Shown one piece after another: positions 44,819 through 57,168 of a stretch of DNA of 64,000 bases. Source of the DNA: Lactarius indigo (Eukaryota > Basidiomycota > Agaricomycetes > Russulales > Russulaceae); contig JAFKAC010000048.1 in NCBI GenBank assembly GCA_025766275.1, positions 186,001 to 250,000 on the forward strand, read 5' to 3'. Below the pieces are notes generated by a model. The model ran no database searches, was not told the DNA's origin, and worked only from the letters and a program-made list of their open reading frames with translations. The position numbers were made by a program, and so were the translations under genes. The stretch's first letter is position 1; each line of letters starts with the position of its first letter.

Positions 44819-45151
44819 TTGCCGTGTTGCTCGCACATGCGGAGTGCGTCTCCATCGACGTCTCCTGAACCCTTTATCCTCTCAGGCGATACCTTAATTG
44901 TGCCTGTTCTGTTGGTCAGTGCGTAGGCGTAATCTCTCTTCACACTCTCAACCTCATTTAGCTGGTATATAACATCTGTCCATGTTGTGCTTGCATCCCC
45001 TGTTGTTCTGAGAGATAGGATAGGTCGTTGGGTGCTTTCGTATTATATGCGAATAGTTTGTTTTCTCGCCACCGCGTGTTACCATTGCGTGGGAATAATA
45101 ATCAACGCCAATTGATTGTGATTGCTGTGACTCGCCCACAACTCAGATCCA
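44819..45151. other. short intergenic region
   Basis: 333 bases between the G-alpha stop and the aldo/keto reductase start. It must hold the end of one transcript and the promoter of the next. No distinct motif seen. Confidence 0.5.
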
Positions 45152-46542
45152 ATGTCTGTCCCAACGACTCTGCTCAACGACGGCAACCAGGTCAATATTT
45201 TTTCCTGGATTTCTCGTTGTTTTGTGGCCGTGGTTGACCCTAACTCCAGATCCCCGTCCTCGCGTTTGGCACTGGGTCTAAACTCAAGTACAAGGCAAGA
45301 GTCACTTCGTCCTCTCCAGTCTATACCGACGATCGATATAATTTCTTTTAGGATGTGACCGCGGTCGTAGAGCAGGCACTTGAAGCGGGATTCTCGCACG
45401 TCGATACAGCTGCCTGTGTGTTACAACTCATCTTGGCGATCAGAGTCTGTTCTCATACCCCTACTTTTTTTTTTTCGGCCCCGTCGGCTAGTTTATGCAA
45501 ACGAGCAATTTGTCGGTGCGGCGATTCGCGAGAGCGGGCTCGCACGTGAAGACATGTGGGTGACGGGCAAGTACGACGGGCAGGACGATGACGTGCAAGG
45601 GGCGGTGCGCACCACCCTACACAAGCTCGGCCTTACGCACCTCGATTTGTACCTCGTGCATGGCCTGTGGACCATCGTGAACGATGACGTGGAGGGGCTG
45701 TGGGGGCGGATGGTCGAGATCCGCGAAGCTGGGCTAGCGAAGTGTGTGCCTTTTTTTTTTTTTTCAATCGTCGTGGAAGATGACGGCGGGTGTTGCGTGT
45801 GGGTTAGGAGTATTGGGGTGAGCAACTTTACGCTCGAGCTGTTGCAGCGCGTCGTCAAGACTGGAAAGACGGTCCCGGCCGTGAACCAGGTACGTCGGAT
45901 CATAGAACACCATTTTTATTTGCGCGTGTATGTTGATGGGAGCAGATTCAGCTCCATCCTTATAACTACGCGTCGTGGAAGGAAGTGCTCGAGTTTTCTG
46001 CCAAGCACGGCATCGTCACCGAAGCGTACGGCAGCCTCGCGTGCGTCCCCTTCTTCTTCCCCCCCTTCCCCTCTACCACGACTGACAGACCACCGGACAC
46101 GCCAGCCCGATCACGAAGTACCCCGGTGGGCCCGTCGACCCCGTGTTATCCACAATCGCACGCAGGATCGGCGGCACGCCAGGCCAGGTGATATTCAAAT
46201 GGGCACACGCAAAGGGCTTCGTCGTCGTCACCACCACCGAGCGCCGCACGCGCCTCGACGAGTACCTCGCCGTCGTCCATCTCCGTGCGTCCCCCCCCCC
46301 CTTTGTGGCGAAAAAAAAAACAATGCTGATAGATCGTGCCCATAGCGGACCTCACAAAGGAAGAGATTGACGCGATCGACAAGGCGGGCGCGTTGGGGCC
46401 CCCGAGCTCCGCGCTCGTGCGCGCGAAGGAGATGGTGCGCACGGAGCGCGCGCGCCGCGCGGCACTCGGCGCCATGGTCGTCTTTTGCGTCGTCTTGTTT
46501 TTGCGTCGGATTGGATGGCTCGCGTTACCGTGCGCGCATTGA
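45152..46542 (+). CDS. aldo/keto reductase with C-terminal hydrophobic tail
   Basis: An NADPH-dependent carbonyl reductase of the aldo/keto reductase superfamily. Eight exons close in phase: 45152-45190, 45250-45294, 45352-45415, 45492-45741, 45808-45889, 45946-46040, 46106-46284, 46346-46542, giving 316 aa. The catalytic tetrad is visible: Asp46 and Tyr51 in HVDTAAFYANEQF, Lys76 in WVTGKYDG, His106 in LYLVHGLW. Later motifs are SIGVSNFTLELL, HPYNYASWKEVLEF, and the cofactor-binding end with FKWAHAKGFVVVTTT. The last 26 residues (ALGAMVVFCVVLFLRRIGWL) are hydrophobic and would make it tail-anchored, unusual for this soluble family. The intron after 45294 uses a GC donor (GCAAGA). Introns contain long T or A runs. 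Confidence 0.92.
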
Positions 46543-47639
46543 TCGGTTGGTTGGTGTTGGGTAGTTACGGGATTAAGTTAAGTTAGAATGATATGTATAT
46601 GTGGCGGGTTGCGCGAACTGCGCCTCGCATCTGGCTTGTTGGCTTAGCTTGGGGGAAAAAAAAAAGGTGCAATGGCCGAGCAGGGTCTAGAATTTACTTC
46701 GACTTGGTGTAATTGGCCTGATCTTTGCACAAGTATGATAAAATCCCGCTTGAGCGACAACCTTGTCCTTGGCAGTGGTGGGCCACATTGAACGAATTGG
46801 GGTGCGCAGGTTCCAGGCACATTTTTCAATATAGATCATCCTGCTGCAGACCCCCCTGAAGCGGCGACCAAGTTGCCTAAATGAGCAAAATTATGAAAAA
46901 AGACGCCCTCATCTCAACCACGGTCGATTTTTTGGGGGGGTCGCAAGCCCAGGCGGTACAGGGGCCACAGTTTTTTTTCTCGAATCACAAGCGGGCCAAC
47001 AATGACTGCGACCCTACTAAAGGTGTCGGTTCACACACAGTCATCATCAGAGTCACCCCAGAAACGGCGTTTCTTTCCTATGCGAGTTGCCGTTCCTAGC
47101 CTCTGACGTGCACCGGGAGGGTGTCGTTTCCAAATTGGTGGGTTCGATAAAGGGATTGTAGGAGCTCTCACTGTCATCGTCATCCTTGATCGGATGCATC
47201 ATTCCCGAGATACAGTAATGGGCTAAGAGTTCCGAAGAGGGTTAATGACTTATGGTGATCTAATATAATATAGTATATCCAAGTTTTAGAAGCAATTCGA
47301 AATTATTATTATAAACCTTATAATCCAGTTATATTATATATCATAATGTCTTATAGCAGCTTCTAATATCATTTTAAGACCTTACAATGGCTCGTTAAAT
47401 AATAAATCACTTCGGAACTTGGCGACGGATTTGCAGTAGGTAACACCAACACACAGCACAGTTGACTTGAAGCTCGGCGCCGTGGTTTTTTGTCCACATC
47501 CACCTCAACCGGGCTATACATAAACGACATCAACTCACAGTGAATGGGCAGTACAAACTACAGTATAGCACAGCATGTCCAGGACAACGAGGCAACGACA
47601 GCCTTCATTCTTTCCTGACCCACGACTCAAACTCGCTGC
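46543..47639. other. intergenic with AT-rich island
   Basis: No gene seen. 47240-47400 is sharply AT-rich compared with everything around it and is bounded by an 8-base inverted repeat, TTAGAAGC (47284-47291) and GCTTCTAA (47361-47368). Confidence 0.5.
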
Positions 47640-50600
47640 TCAATGGCGAGCATCTAAAACACGACCGAGGTCCGTCCCACCGAAACCCATCCCCTTCCTC
47701 CGTAACGCCGTCAGCCTCTTGAACGTAGCGATCGCGCTGGTGGTAAGCGGTGACCTCCGACCGGTACGATATGCCGGAGATACAAATCCATCAACCTCGA
47801 TATACTTTGCACCTGGATGCACAATGTGTAGTGCAAGTAATGCACACAGCCGTCGGTACTCCTGTACGGTGTCGAAGTAGAGTTGTCCTGCGAATAGATC
47901 TAGCTCAGTTCGGAGGTGCGCGGCGGCTGTCCATTTCTCCGGAGACTCTGGGACGGTGTAGAACGTGAGGTCCGAGAAGGACCGCATGGAGGCGGTGACT
48001 CGTGGTGCATAAACATACAATCGGACCTTTCCACTCTTGCGTATGTTGGGGAGTAGTTCGTTCGCCTCATAAGGGCTAATGACGATCGCAACACTTTCCT
48101 TCCCAAATCCGCTTGATAGAATCCAATTGACGGGACGAAGGTAGTCTGTCAAGTCCGTGATACTGGAATCAGTGGTGGTGATAGCAAAATCTATGGTCGC
48201 TAGTGGAGACGGGGTCCATCCTGCCGTCGAATCCAAGGCCTTGTCAATCTCCGTTGGGGTGAATAGTGGGATGATATACATCGAAGGCTTGGCAAGTACT
48301 CCAGTACTGACAAAGTGGCGGATCTCGCCGCATACGATATGTTCCGCAGGGAAAACCTTCGGAGGATATTCAGCATGGCCTTCGACCTCGACTTCGTGGT
48401 TGACCTCTCGCTCTTGCTCTTCTGCCATCCTTACGTCGGTCAACCGAGTTACTCCAAGGCGTTCCAACCGTTCGCGTAGAGACGGAACGCTGTTTATTTC
48501 GGAGCCCAACCATGCGCCTTGCGCCCTCGAAACCGGTTCATACATTTCTTCGAGAGTTTTTGATTCGGGCTGTAACCATGAGCTCCTTAAAAACTTTCAG
48601 GTCCCCGGTCGAATCGTACCACTTGTACGCTGAGAACCGCCGGTGATGGTCGACTCCTTGCTGCGCCCAGTGCGGGAGATGGTGTACAATATCCCAACAA
48701 GTTTCGTGCATGGCCCAACGGAGGACGTCGGTCACACGTACGCCATTCTCGGACTCTTGACCTCTTGGAATAAGCCCGCGAATCCGACGGTCGACTTCTC
48801 CTGGAGTAAAGAACGTCACCGATTGCCCCTTCCCTAGCTGTCGCATTCGCACACACCCTACATTCTCTTAGCCAATTCCCCATCATTTGTGTAAAAACTC
48901 ACCTTGTAGCAGCCTATCTTTAGTGACCTTCGGCCCGAGCGTGACTGCCGCGCGTGTTCCTCGAGATCCGTCCCTCGTGTATGTGCGTCATCAAGGTATA
49001 CGATGCACCTGTCAAGCTGCCGATTGAATGGAGAAGAGATCAGTGGCTCGACAGTTCCATCCTGGGTGAGCACGGTGAGGTGATCCGATTCGTTGAAAAA
49101 GATGGCTGCTGAGATATGGGGCCTCAGGGAGAGCCAGTGTCGCGCCAACTCTTCATTCGGCAATTCCAGCATTTGTGCTCCAACGTCCAATAACACCCGG
49201 ATCTCGGGCTTGTGTCTGGTTAGTCGCCGCAAGAAACCTTTCGCGGATTCACGTTCGCCGTTGATACTTTCAGTACACTCATAATGGTCATTTTCTGGCT
49301 GGAGAAGGTACTGCATGACGAGTGCATTGGTGCTTAGTTGGGAGACGGGATCTTCCTGAGTTATTGACGTCGGCAAGAGAAACCGATTATCGTTCGTGCC
49401 ACTGGAACCGGTCGTCACATTCGACTTGTCTTCGACCAGGCTGACGTAGAAAGTTTAGACGGGAATCCCTTGACCGCTCGAGGAAAGATCACTTGGGACA
49501 GATAGAAATCAATGACTCTCGTATTCCTCGAGAATAGCGGAACAAGGTGTTTGTCGAGTTGCGTATCATCATTCACATTAACGCCATTGACCTGTCGCAG
49601 TGAAGTGGGAATTCCCTCCCCGAACTCGACCCACTCGTCGTATTCCATGTCGGGATTGTCGAGCTTGATCAACAAATCAAAGCACTGAAGTACTTGCTGC
49701 TTTGTTAAACCACCATAGTAGTAACTAAGGCAAGTCAGTGCAACGGCTACGTCTGGGTGGCCAAACTCCGCTCTCAAGCTTGGCACGTCCTACGTTTAAC
49801 ATAAGCTATGTTCCGTGGATAGGCTTGTAGATGGGCTTACCTTTGCACGATATGGGACAGCTAGGAACGTCCTACTTGGATCAAGACCATAGTCTACTCT
49901 CCACCGGCGTTCCTTCAACACGTAACCAACGATCTCATCGCCATCAACCAGGAGTCCACGGAGTAAAAGTATTCCGCTCCATAAGGTTGTTCCAGAGCAG
50001 TGCGATCTGATCAACTGATGATCTTCGACAGAAACTACCCTCTGGGTGATGAAGCGGCGGGTGGCATCCCGAACTAAGGGCGGAAGGACAGCGAGTGCAG
50101 GGTAGATAATGCGCCTCCAAGAGCACCCTCGGCAATGAGCAAAGAAATCTGTCGAGAGACCTTTTGATGCAGGATTCGCATCGCAGGAAATCCCTTCTGG
50201 GTCTGATCGAGCTCGAACGTTTGTGGAAAATTGGCGTGCAACCGCTCGGCGTGTGACCGTAGTCGACTGAATATCTGTTGCGTCGTAGACCAACGATTCG
50301 GATGATCTTCGACAGGCATTTGCACGCCCGCGGTGTAGACTAATTGATATCGAACGTGCAGGATCTCATCGCTCTCGTCGAGTACGTCGCGCAATACTCT
50401 AGCTAACCAACCTTGTAGGGCTTTGAGTTCGTTAGTAATGGTGTATTTCTCGCAGTCGTCGTCGGATTTTAAGAGAGTATCGATACACATCAGTTTTTGC
50501 GAGAGTAAATGCTCGGGCTGGACGACAAGGACACCACCCTCTTCCGCGCATCGTCTGTAGAGGGTGCTAAGTCTTTGGACCACGAAGGCGCTCATTTGCA

Positions 50601-53600
50601 GATTCCGAGAGAACGGAACATAGAAAATGCGTCGGTCGGCGAGATCAGAAAGTCTGCTGAGGAGCAGTTGGTACATTTGGTTGGACAGCGGTTTAAGCGT
50701 CACGACCCTCGCAAGGTTAGAACCATCGGCTAGAGTTGCGGCGACGAGAGGTACAATCACGGACGACTTTCCCTCTCCCATGTTAAGCTGAAACGATGCA
50801 CTTTGCTGACACGTAAGAGATATCATCTCGCGTGCGATTGCCTGTTGCAGCCTCAGCGGACGCGCCAAAAAGTTTGCGTCAACTCTGCCTGTTAGCGTTT
50901 GAAGGTTTCGAAGGTAAATTAACTGACCTGTATCAGAAGCCAGTCGGGAGTACAAGCCGCGGCGACATCCGAGCAAACGGTTTCCGCTTCTCGGAGGAGT
51001 TCCTCGTCCTGGCGTCTCGACGAAAGCCCAAGCAGACGCTGAGACTGTTGATACTTGAGGAATGCTATTGCGTAGCGTGTGATAGCGTATTTCCCCTGGT
51101 CGGTCAAGGTGCCGACGCGATCCCTGGACAGCTCTCGTAGGATTGATCGCGGCGTTATTCGAGGCCAGAGACCAGAGACGCTGAGGACATTTTCCAGTTT
51201 CTGAAATGGGGCTAGAGCCTCTGAAAGCTCAGAAAATATCGCGTCCTTTTGAGAGCACAAATCGCGATATTGGAGTAAAGCTTCCTGAGGAGGAACCCCA
51301 CGCTGAATGAGGGAAGAAGCCCTTTTTTCCAGCAAGTCACGGTAACTCTTGTTCAGGTCTTCTCCGTAGATATGTAGCAACGACCCCCGAGAACTTCGGA
51401 GTCCCTGAATAAGAGAACTGAGACCATCTTCCCTGGTTGATCGTGGGCTGCTTTCAGTCGTTATTGTCATAGAAGAAGGTATGGCGGCGTTGAACAAAGA
51501 CCGTTCGTGAGCTGGTGGCCATGGGAAGTTGTCTCGAGACACTAGTAGTTCTCGAAGTGAAGGATATGTCGCTTTTGATGGTCTAGTGCTATACTGGGGA
51601 GAAAACACGTAGGGTGCAACAGGGGGGACACTGGTCTCGTGAAGGTCCAAGATAGCTTGAAGACGATGTATATGGTCCCTGAAGTCAATATTCTGGGAAA
51701 TCGACTGCAGGTAAACCTCAACGCTTTCTCTGCATCTTTGTGTGTCGAACCACAGATGCGGAAGATCGCACCATATCTCGGGCCACCGTTCAATTGTTGA
51801 CTGCGCAGCCTCTGACGCTAAATCGCTAATGGACTTGTTGTATTCCTGCCTTCGTTGCTTCCTAGCAGCCTTCTTGCTGGGGGTCGCTCGGACCTCCATA
51901 GTTTGCGCAGGAGTTTGCTCTATGGGAAGAGCACACCGAGATATTACATTCGCCAATCGTGCACGGTCAGGATGCGTGCCGTCTGAAAGTTCGTAGTGGG
52001 ACGGTGGAGGATGTGTAAGACCGCGGAGTCTGGTGTCCGTCGCAAAAATTAGAATAAGTGGGATGATATCCGCGTAATCGGTCCCGCTGAAGCTAGCCGC
52101 AGAAAGGCTGAATGCCAACCTGATCTTGGAGTCTTGAGGATCGTAGTCTAACGCCTCCTGACAAATGTCGTAAATTTCGAGCCAGTCCTTCATGGCGTTG
52201 AAAGTAAGCCAGTATAGACTATATCGCAGGGAAATCGCCTCTTCGGCTGGGCCAAGTGATTTCCATGATTGCATCACGTCCCACAGCTTGAGCAATTTTT
52301 GAGAAAGACAGGGCCGATCGTTCCAAACAGACCACGACATCTGGTAGGCAGCGTGTTCAGCGCCTCGCCCATCAGCTACGTCCCTTGACTTGTAGGCGAC
52401 GTCTTCCGAAATAGAAGAAGCGGAGTGTCTTAGACTTTGCAAGTCACGTGGGTAATACACCTTGTTACGAGAGGCTGTCCGGATTAACAAAGACGCTTCT
52501 CGAAGGAGAATATCGAAGACGGCAGGATTGTCATAGAGTGTCTCCATTGCACGTGCATGATCGAGAATCGGGAGCACAGCTGAGTGAAAGTCATGATGTT
52601 GTGAGAGAACAAAAAGGTCATTCTATTCCACCGTAACCATCGACCTAAGATGTGGAGGATAATACGCTCTGATTGGCGTCAAGTCGCTAATCAGGTTCAA
52701 GAGCTTTACATCATCATCGCCTAGTCTTTGAAAGGACAGAAAAGCGGCGCTTTGCAACATGTTGAGAGATTCTTCGGTTCCAGTGTGTCCAAGTAATGGA
52801 TCGGGAAGGCAATGACTCGTAAGCGCATGCAAATAACATTGGTATAGCTTGCTATGCAGGCTCACGTTTCCGGTGAGACGTCCTAGATCGGTGTCGATGG
52901 TATACTCGTGCCAGTGGACGTTCCGCGCCGCTCCCGTCTTTATAGAGACACTGGCGAAGTCTCCATCCAAGCCAAACTCAATGTCTCCCTGTGGGATAAT
53001 CACTCGTCGCGGCATCTCCGAAGACCTGTTGTTCGCGCGCAAGACGAGTTGATTTTTCAGTCCAAACATCGTGCCGCAAGACTGAAATTCGTCAACGGCA
53101 TATCCCGGCATGCTTCAACACTCCAATTCCGAATTCTGATTAACGAGGAATACGAGATGCAGTCGACCGAGGGAAGCCTCTAGCGCGTGATTTGTGCACG
53201 TGACGATAATATGCTCCGGAGATTCGAGTGGGGAAAGTAAGCGAGATATCATTTGAAATGTGGTGGAACGAATATCGATCAGATCTACTGGGGCAATGCC
53301 ATCTGCAGAAATCTTGCGGAACAGGGACGGGGTGTGATCGCTATGGACAGTGAGTCGCCAATTAGACGGATCTGAGGTCCAAGGGGATTCAACGGGGCGG
53401 AACTCGACTTCTCCGGTGCGAAGGTCGAGCCAGTGTACATGGTCATCCACGAAAGCCCTCGGGAAGTCGTCAACAAACACTGCGCGTGGGACAAACTGTA
53501 AGAGTCGAGGATCTTCCTGTCGCTGAGCTTGCAGAATTAGATTTCCATCACGTAGCGAAAAGTATATCTTTACTCGAATTAGTACTGCCCAACGTCGTCA

Positions 53601-56600
53601 AATGTCCAACACCTACCTGGTACCCAGAGACGTTAGATCGCGTCATGAACTCCATCCAGGGGATGTCAGCAGGAACTACGTCGAGAATTCGCTGAAAAGT
53701 ACACAAGTGCACGTGTGAATAAGCGTGAATCAGGATAACGAAAATACTCACTGCTCCTAAGACGCTCGCGTAAGTTGAATGGCTCTTAATCTCTTGCGGC
53801 AGTCTTCCAAGAGGTTTCCCGCCAATCAGTAATTGCCCGGTCAATAGATTATAATGGACCTCATGTCCACCTTCCACGATACAGGAAATCCATCGTGAGT
53901 TTGGACTGGGAAGTACATGTCAATTTGAAGAGGTCTGCCGACGGAACCCGGGCCACAAACCTGCGAGGTCTTGATCAAAACCCGATGGGGTTGGACTGTA
54001 CGCATTCGCGGAGAGATGGTTCGAGAAAATGAAGGAGGCGGCGGTGTCGATTGAGAAGCCGATTGAGATAACGAGAGTGGTCGTCTTCGAGAATCGAGAG
54101 GGTGTTGTCGTGTACAATTACTGCGCAATACACAGCTGTAGCGATATCGTCGTCGCTGGCAAGTGTCCAAGGGATGTGTTCCAGACAAACGTCATAGGTA
54201 GAGAAACACGTCCCAGCCAGTGTGCGGAGTCGTCGACGCAGGTTGGTGCGAGACATTTCGTCTTCAATCATATCTAGCTTCAAACCAAGCTCGACGATCC
54301 ACTTATGTGATACGCTCCGTGCCCTCCGGAGCAGCGCATACGCTCGTTGACGAATATCGCGATCGCGAGTAGAAGATAGAAGGCGGCTGGTAATAAGAGC
54401 TACAACACATTAAACTAAAAGCGACATGTAGCGAAGATTGAAATTTAACATACCAAGAGTCCTGGCGGTGACTTCCTCTAGCCAGTTGGCCTCTATCCTT
54501 CCAAGAAGGCCCTCCAGTTCGCGCACAAGTGTCCATCCAAAGCTGGGAATGCCAAGGTCGGTGTGCCACTCGCGTACGCCGTCTGACAACGGGCCAAGAT
54601 GCCAGGCCGCTTGAGTGATCAGCGTATGTACCTCCTCGCGGCGAAACGAGAGCGAGGGCGATGACAGTTCCCTTGCTATGTTCAGCCATTGAAAACGTGG
54701 CCCGCTTCGCAACCCAGAAAACGCCAAGTACTCATGAGGGGTCAGCTCCGGGGGGCAGTCGGCTTGACCAGCGATCACCTCGTTAGGGGTATGGTGCGTT
54801 CCACAAACAAAGGAGTGGATCTTGCCGTATGGTGACGACACGGGGATAAGAGGTGTGCAGAGATTCGCGACGGAAGTCCCAAGGGAAAGGCCATGCCGCC
54901 CAGGATTTTGCCTTACGATCATACAATTTGAAGGATAGCCCGTTGTTGAGTAGGACACCGGAATCATCGGCTGGAATTTGAACCATCTTGTTCCCCGAAG
55001 GACTTCGTGGTGGACCCAATTGTGATCCGATGGTACTCGTGACGCGCAGCCCATTGTGTTAGACCAGAGAAGGTATCTAAGAGAACCTTTGGTTGGTGAG
55101 CGTCGTCAGAAACGTTGGGCGTCCCGATGTCGCAAAGAATCTTGTAAGTTATCTCGCGCCACGTGGAAAACGCACGTGGTGGAGAAAGCTCGAATATTAC
55201 TAATTGTGCTTGCACCGTCGTCTGTGGCAGGGGCCATTCATGGACACTGATCTTCAATCTATTGGCCGCTTTGTTTGTTTGACACTTTTGACACAATTTG
55301 TTCCGATGAGTCGAGTTCCCTCTATTATCCTCCAAGTATGATCCATCTCTGCAGCCATATATTTAAGTAATTGCCATTGGCAGTTCATTGAGTCGAGTTC
55401 AGCACGCTTCAGATTTTGCTCTTCCCAAGCATGTTGGATAATATCAACCTCGAGTTGTTGTAATTTTTGAGAGGTACGGAAATACTGTGGAGCAAACGAC
55501 GATTCAGTGACACTGTCCGGAAATATGGATGTTGTGTAAGAAGCCTCCTGGTGCCGCCGTAAAATATGCTCTTCAATGAGTGTGGCACGTTGAAGGGAGC
55601 GGGAGCGATGAAGGAGTAGAGGATGAAGGAAACTCGAGGAATTTCTGGTGAATACGACGCCAGGAGAGGACATTGTTGGGTGATCAGCTGATCCAGAGCC
55701 ATCCAAAGACCCATGACTGTTAATATCATCACTGAATTATCCTCCGGATCAGCACCGTAGGTTACCTTCGCGATATCGAAATACTGCTCGATGTAGGACG
55801 CAATCACGTCCGGGGCATTCTCATCGTGCTGATAGGCATCGACCCAAGAATCCAGGTATCTCTCGACAGAAGACTCGAAGTCCGCGAGGGCGGTGCGCTT
55901 GTCCTCCGCGACGGCCGCCGCAAGCTGGCCGTCCGAAAGGTGACCAAAGTCTAACGTACTTGCGAGACGTGGTCGATGAGAAGGGCTAAACGACTTCGAC
56001 GAGTAGCTGTGAAACGTCAAATGAAGTGCATTTATGAGGAATGGACGCGAATTGTCGAGAGTGATTGTGACATCGCTGACGACGTCTAGCTGCTCGGGGA
56101 GCCACGCCAGAGAAACCGATCGATTCTTCTGAAAACTTGACCACCGATTTTGAAGAAGCGTCTCCGTATTTTTTGCGGCGTGGTACACAGCTTGATAGAC
56201 GCCGTCCGAAACAGCAGGACCCAGCTTTGAAAGACGACGTGCGATTTTGACTCTCATTGAATAGAGTATTTCACTTGGAAAGCTTCTTTGGATGCAGATG
56301 TTAAGGATGTACGTATGGAAAACGAGCATGAACGATTTGTACATGTTGCTGTCTAGAGAGGTTTGGAGAGCCACCTTGATGACTAGCCATAACGGCGATC
56401 GGCGCCAAGGTTTATGAGCGTCTTTCCAAAGAACTTCGTCCCTTATCCGTTTCGTGATACGATCTACGGCGGCTGGTTGACCGAAACCTCTGAAAATTCC
56501 CACCAATAGTTCGGTTATATACTTTGGGTGAGCGCTCTCACGAACTTCGCGTACTGTGGATCCCGCCTTGACTGCAGTTGCAGTGGAATTCAACACATCG

Positions 56601-57168
56601 ACATCCATTTTAATGAGAAAGGAGGCAAGTTCGCGAAGAAAAAATCCATTGGAAAAGATCTCGGCCGAGACCTGGACCGCTGGTCCGGGATAGGAACAAA
56701 GTAGCTTTCCGTTGGTGGACGTGACGACGCTGGCTTGCGGAGAAACTTCGAACATGGTCGACGAAGACACGAACAACGACAGCAGCATTCTGAGCTCGGA
56801 CGTGCATAACGAAAATATCTGAAAGTAAAGGTAAACGATGACACAACGATACGTGAGAACTCGAGCGCACCTCGCACATCAAGCCCTGACAAGGCACCTG
56901 CGAGTTCCGCTTCTACCAGAGGTGCCCTCGCAGTCCGGTAGATGTATCCCATCATTTTTACCATGTGAACCCATGACGACTGCTGAAGGGGTGAGAGGCC
57001 CTGGGAGAAAACTCGAGCGACTTGTATGAGGACGTAGCACAAGGAAACATTGGTCTCGCGTTCAGCTTTCTCTGTCGGGGCTTCTTGAGGAAGTTTCAGG
57101 GGTAGAAAAACATGATCAACAACAGATAGTAAGACGTCAGAACCGATGTCAGTTATACGGGGACTCAT
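47640..57168 (-). pseudogene. giant DUF6606/DUF3638/DUF3645 protein gene, broken
   Basis: Reads as one gene on the minus strand from MSPRITDIGSDVLLSVVDHV and FLPLKLPQE (DUF6606 start, 57168) to GMGFGGTDLGRVLDARH (47640), about 3,000 codons with true introns (for example near 56845, 49800 and 48880). DUF3638 carries a Walker A-like QLNMGEGKSSVIVPLVAATL; DUF3645 includes ERRWRVDYGL. Lesions: in-frame TGA at 53115-53117 and TAG at 52623-52625, each inside unbroken family sequence. Frameshifts lie near 56760, 55635, 55325, 54990, 54890, 50113, 49436, 48963 and 48586, each found where the matching protein continues in another frame without splice sites. The cellular role of the family is unknown. 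Neighbouring multi-exon genes have no such errors, so decay rather than poor sequence is likely. Confidence 0.85.

Noticed and set aside
53115..53117. In-frame TGA in the giant gene considered as recoding or a 63-base GT..AG intron
   Set aside because: A GT..AG pair 63 bases apart exists around it, but the sequence inside matches family coding sequence, and a second stop and several indels in the same gene point to decay.
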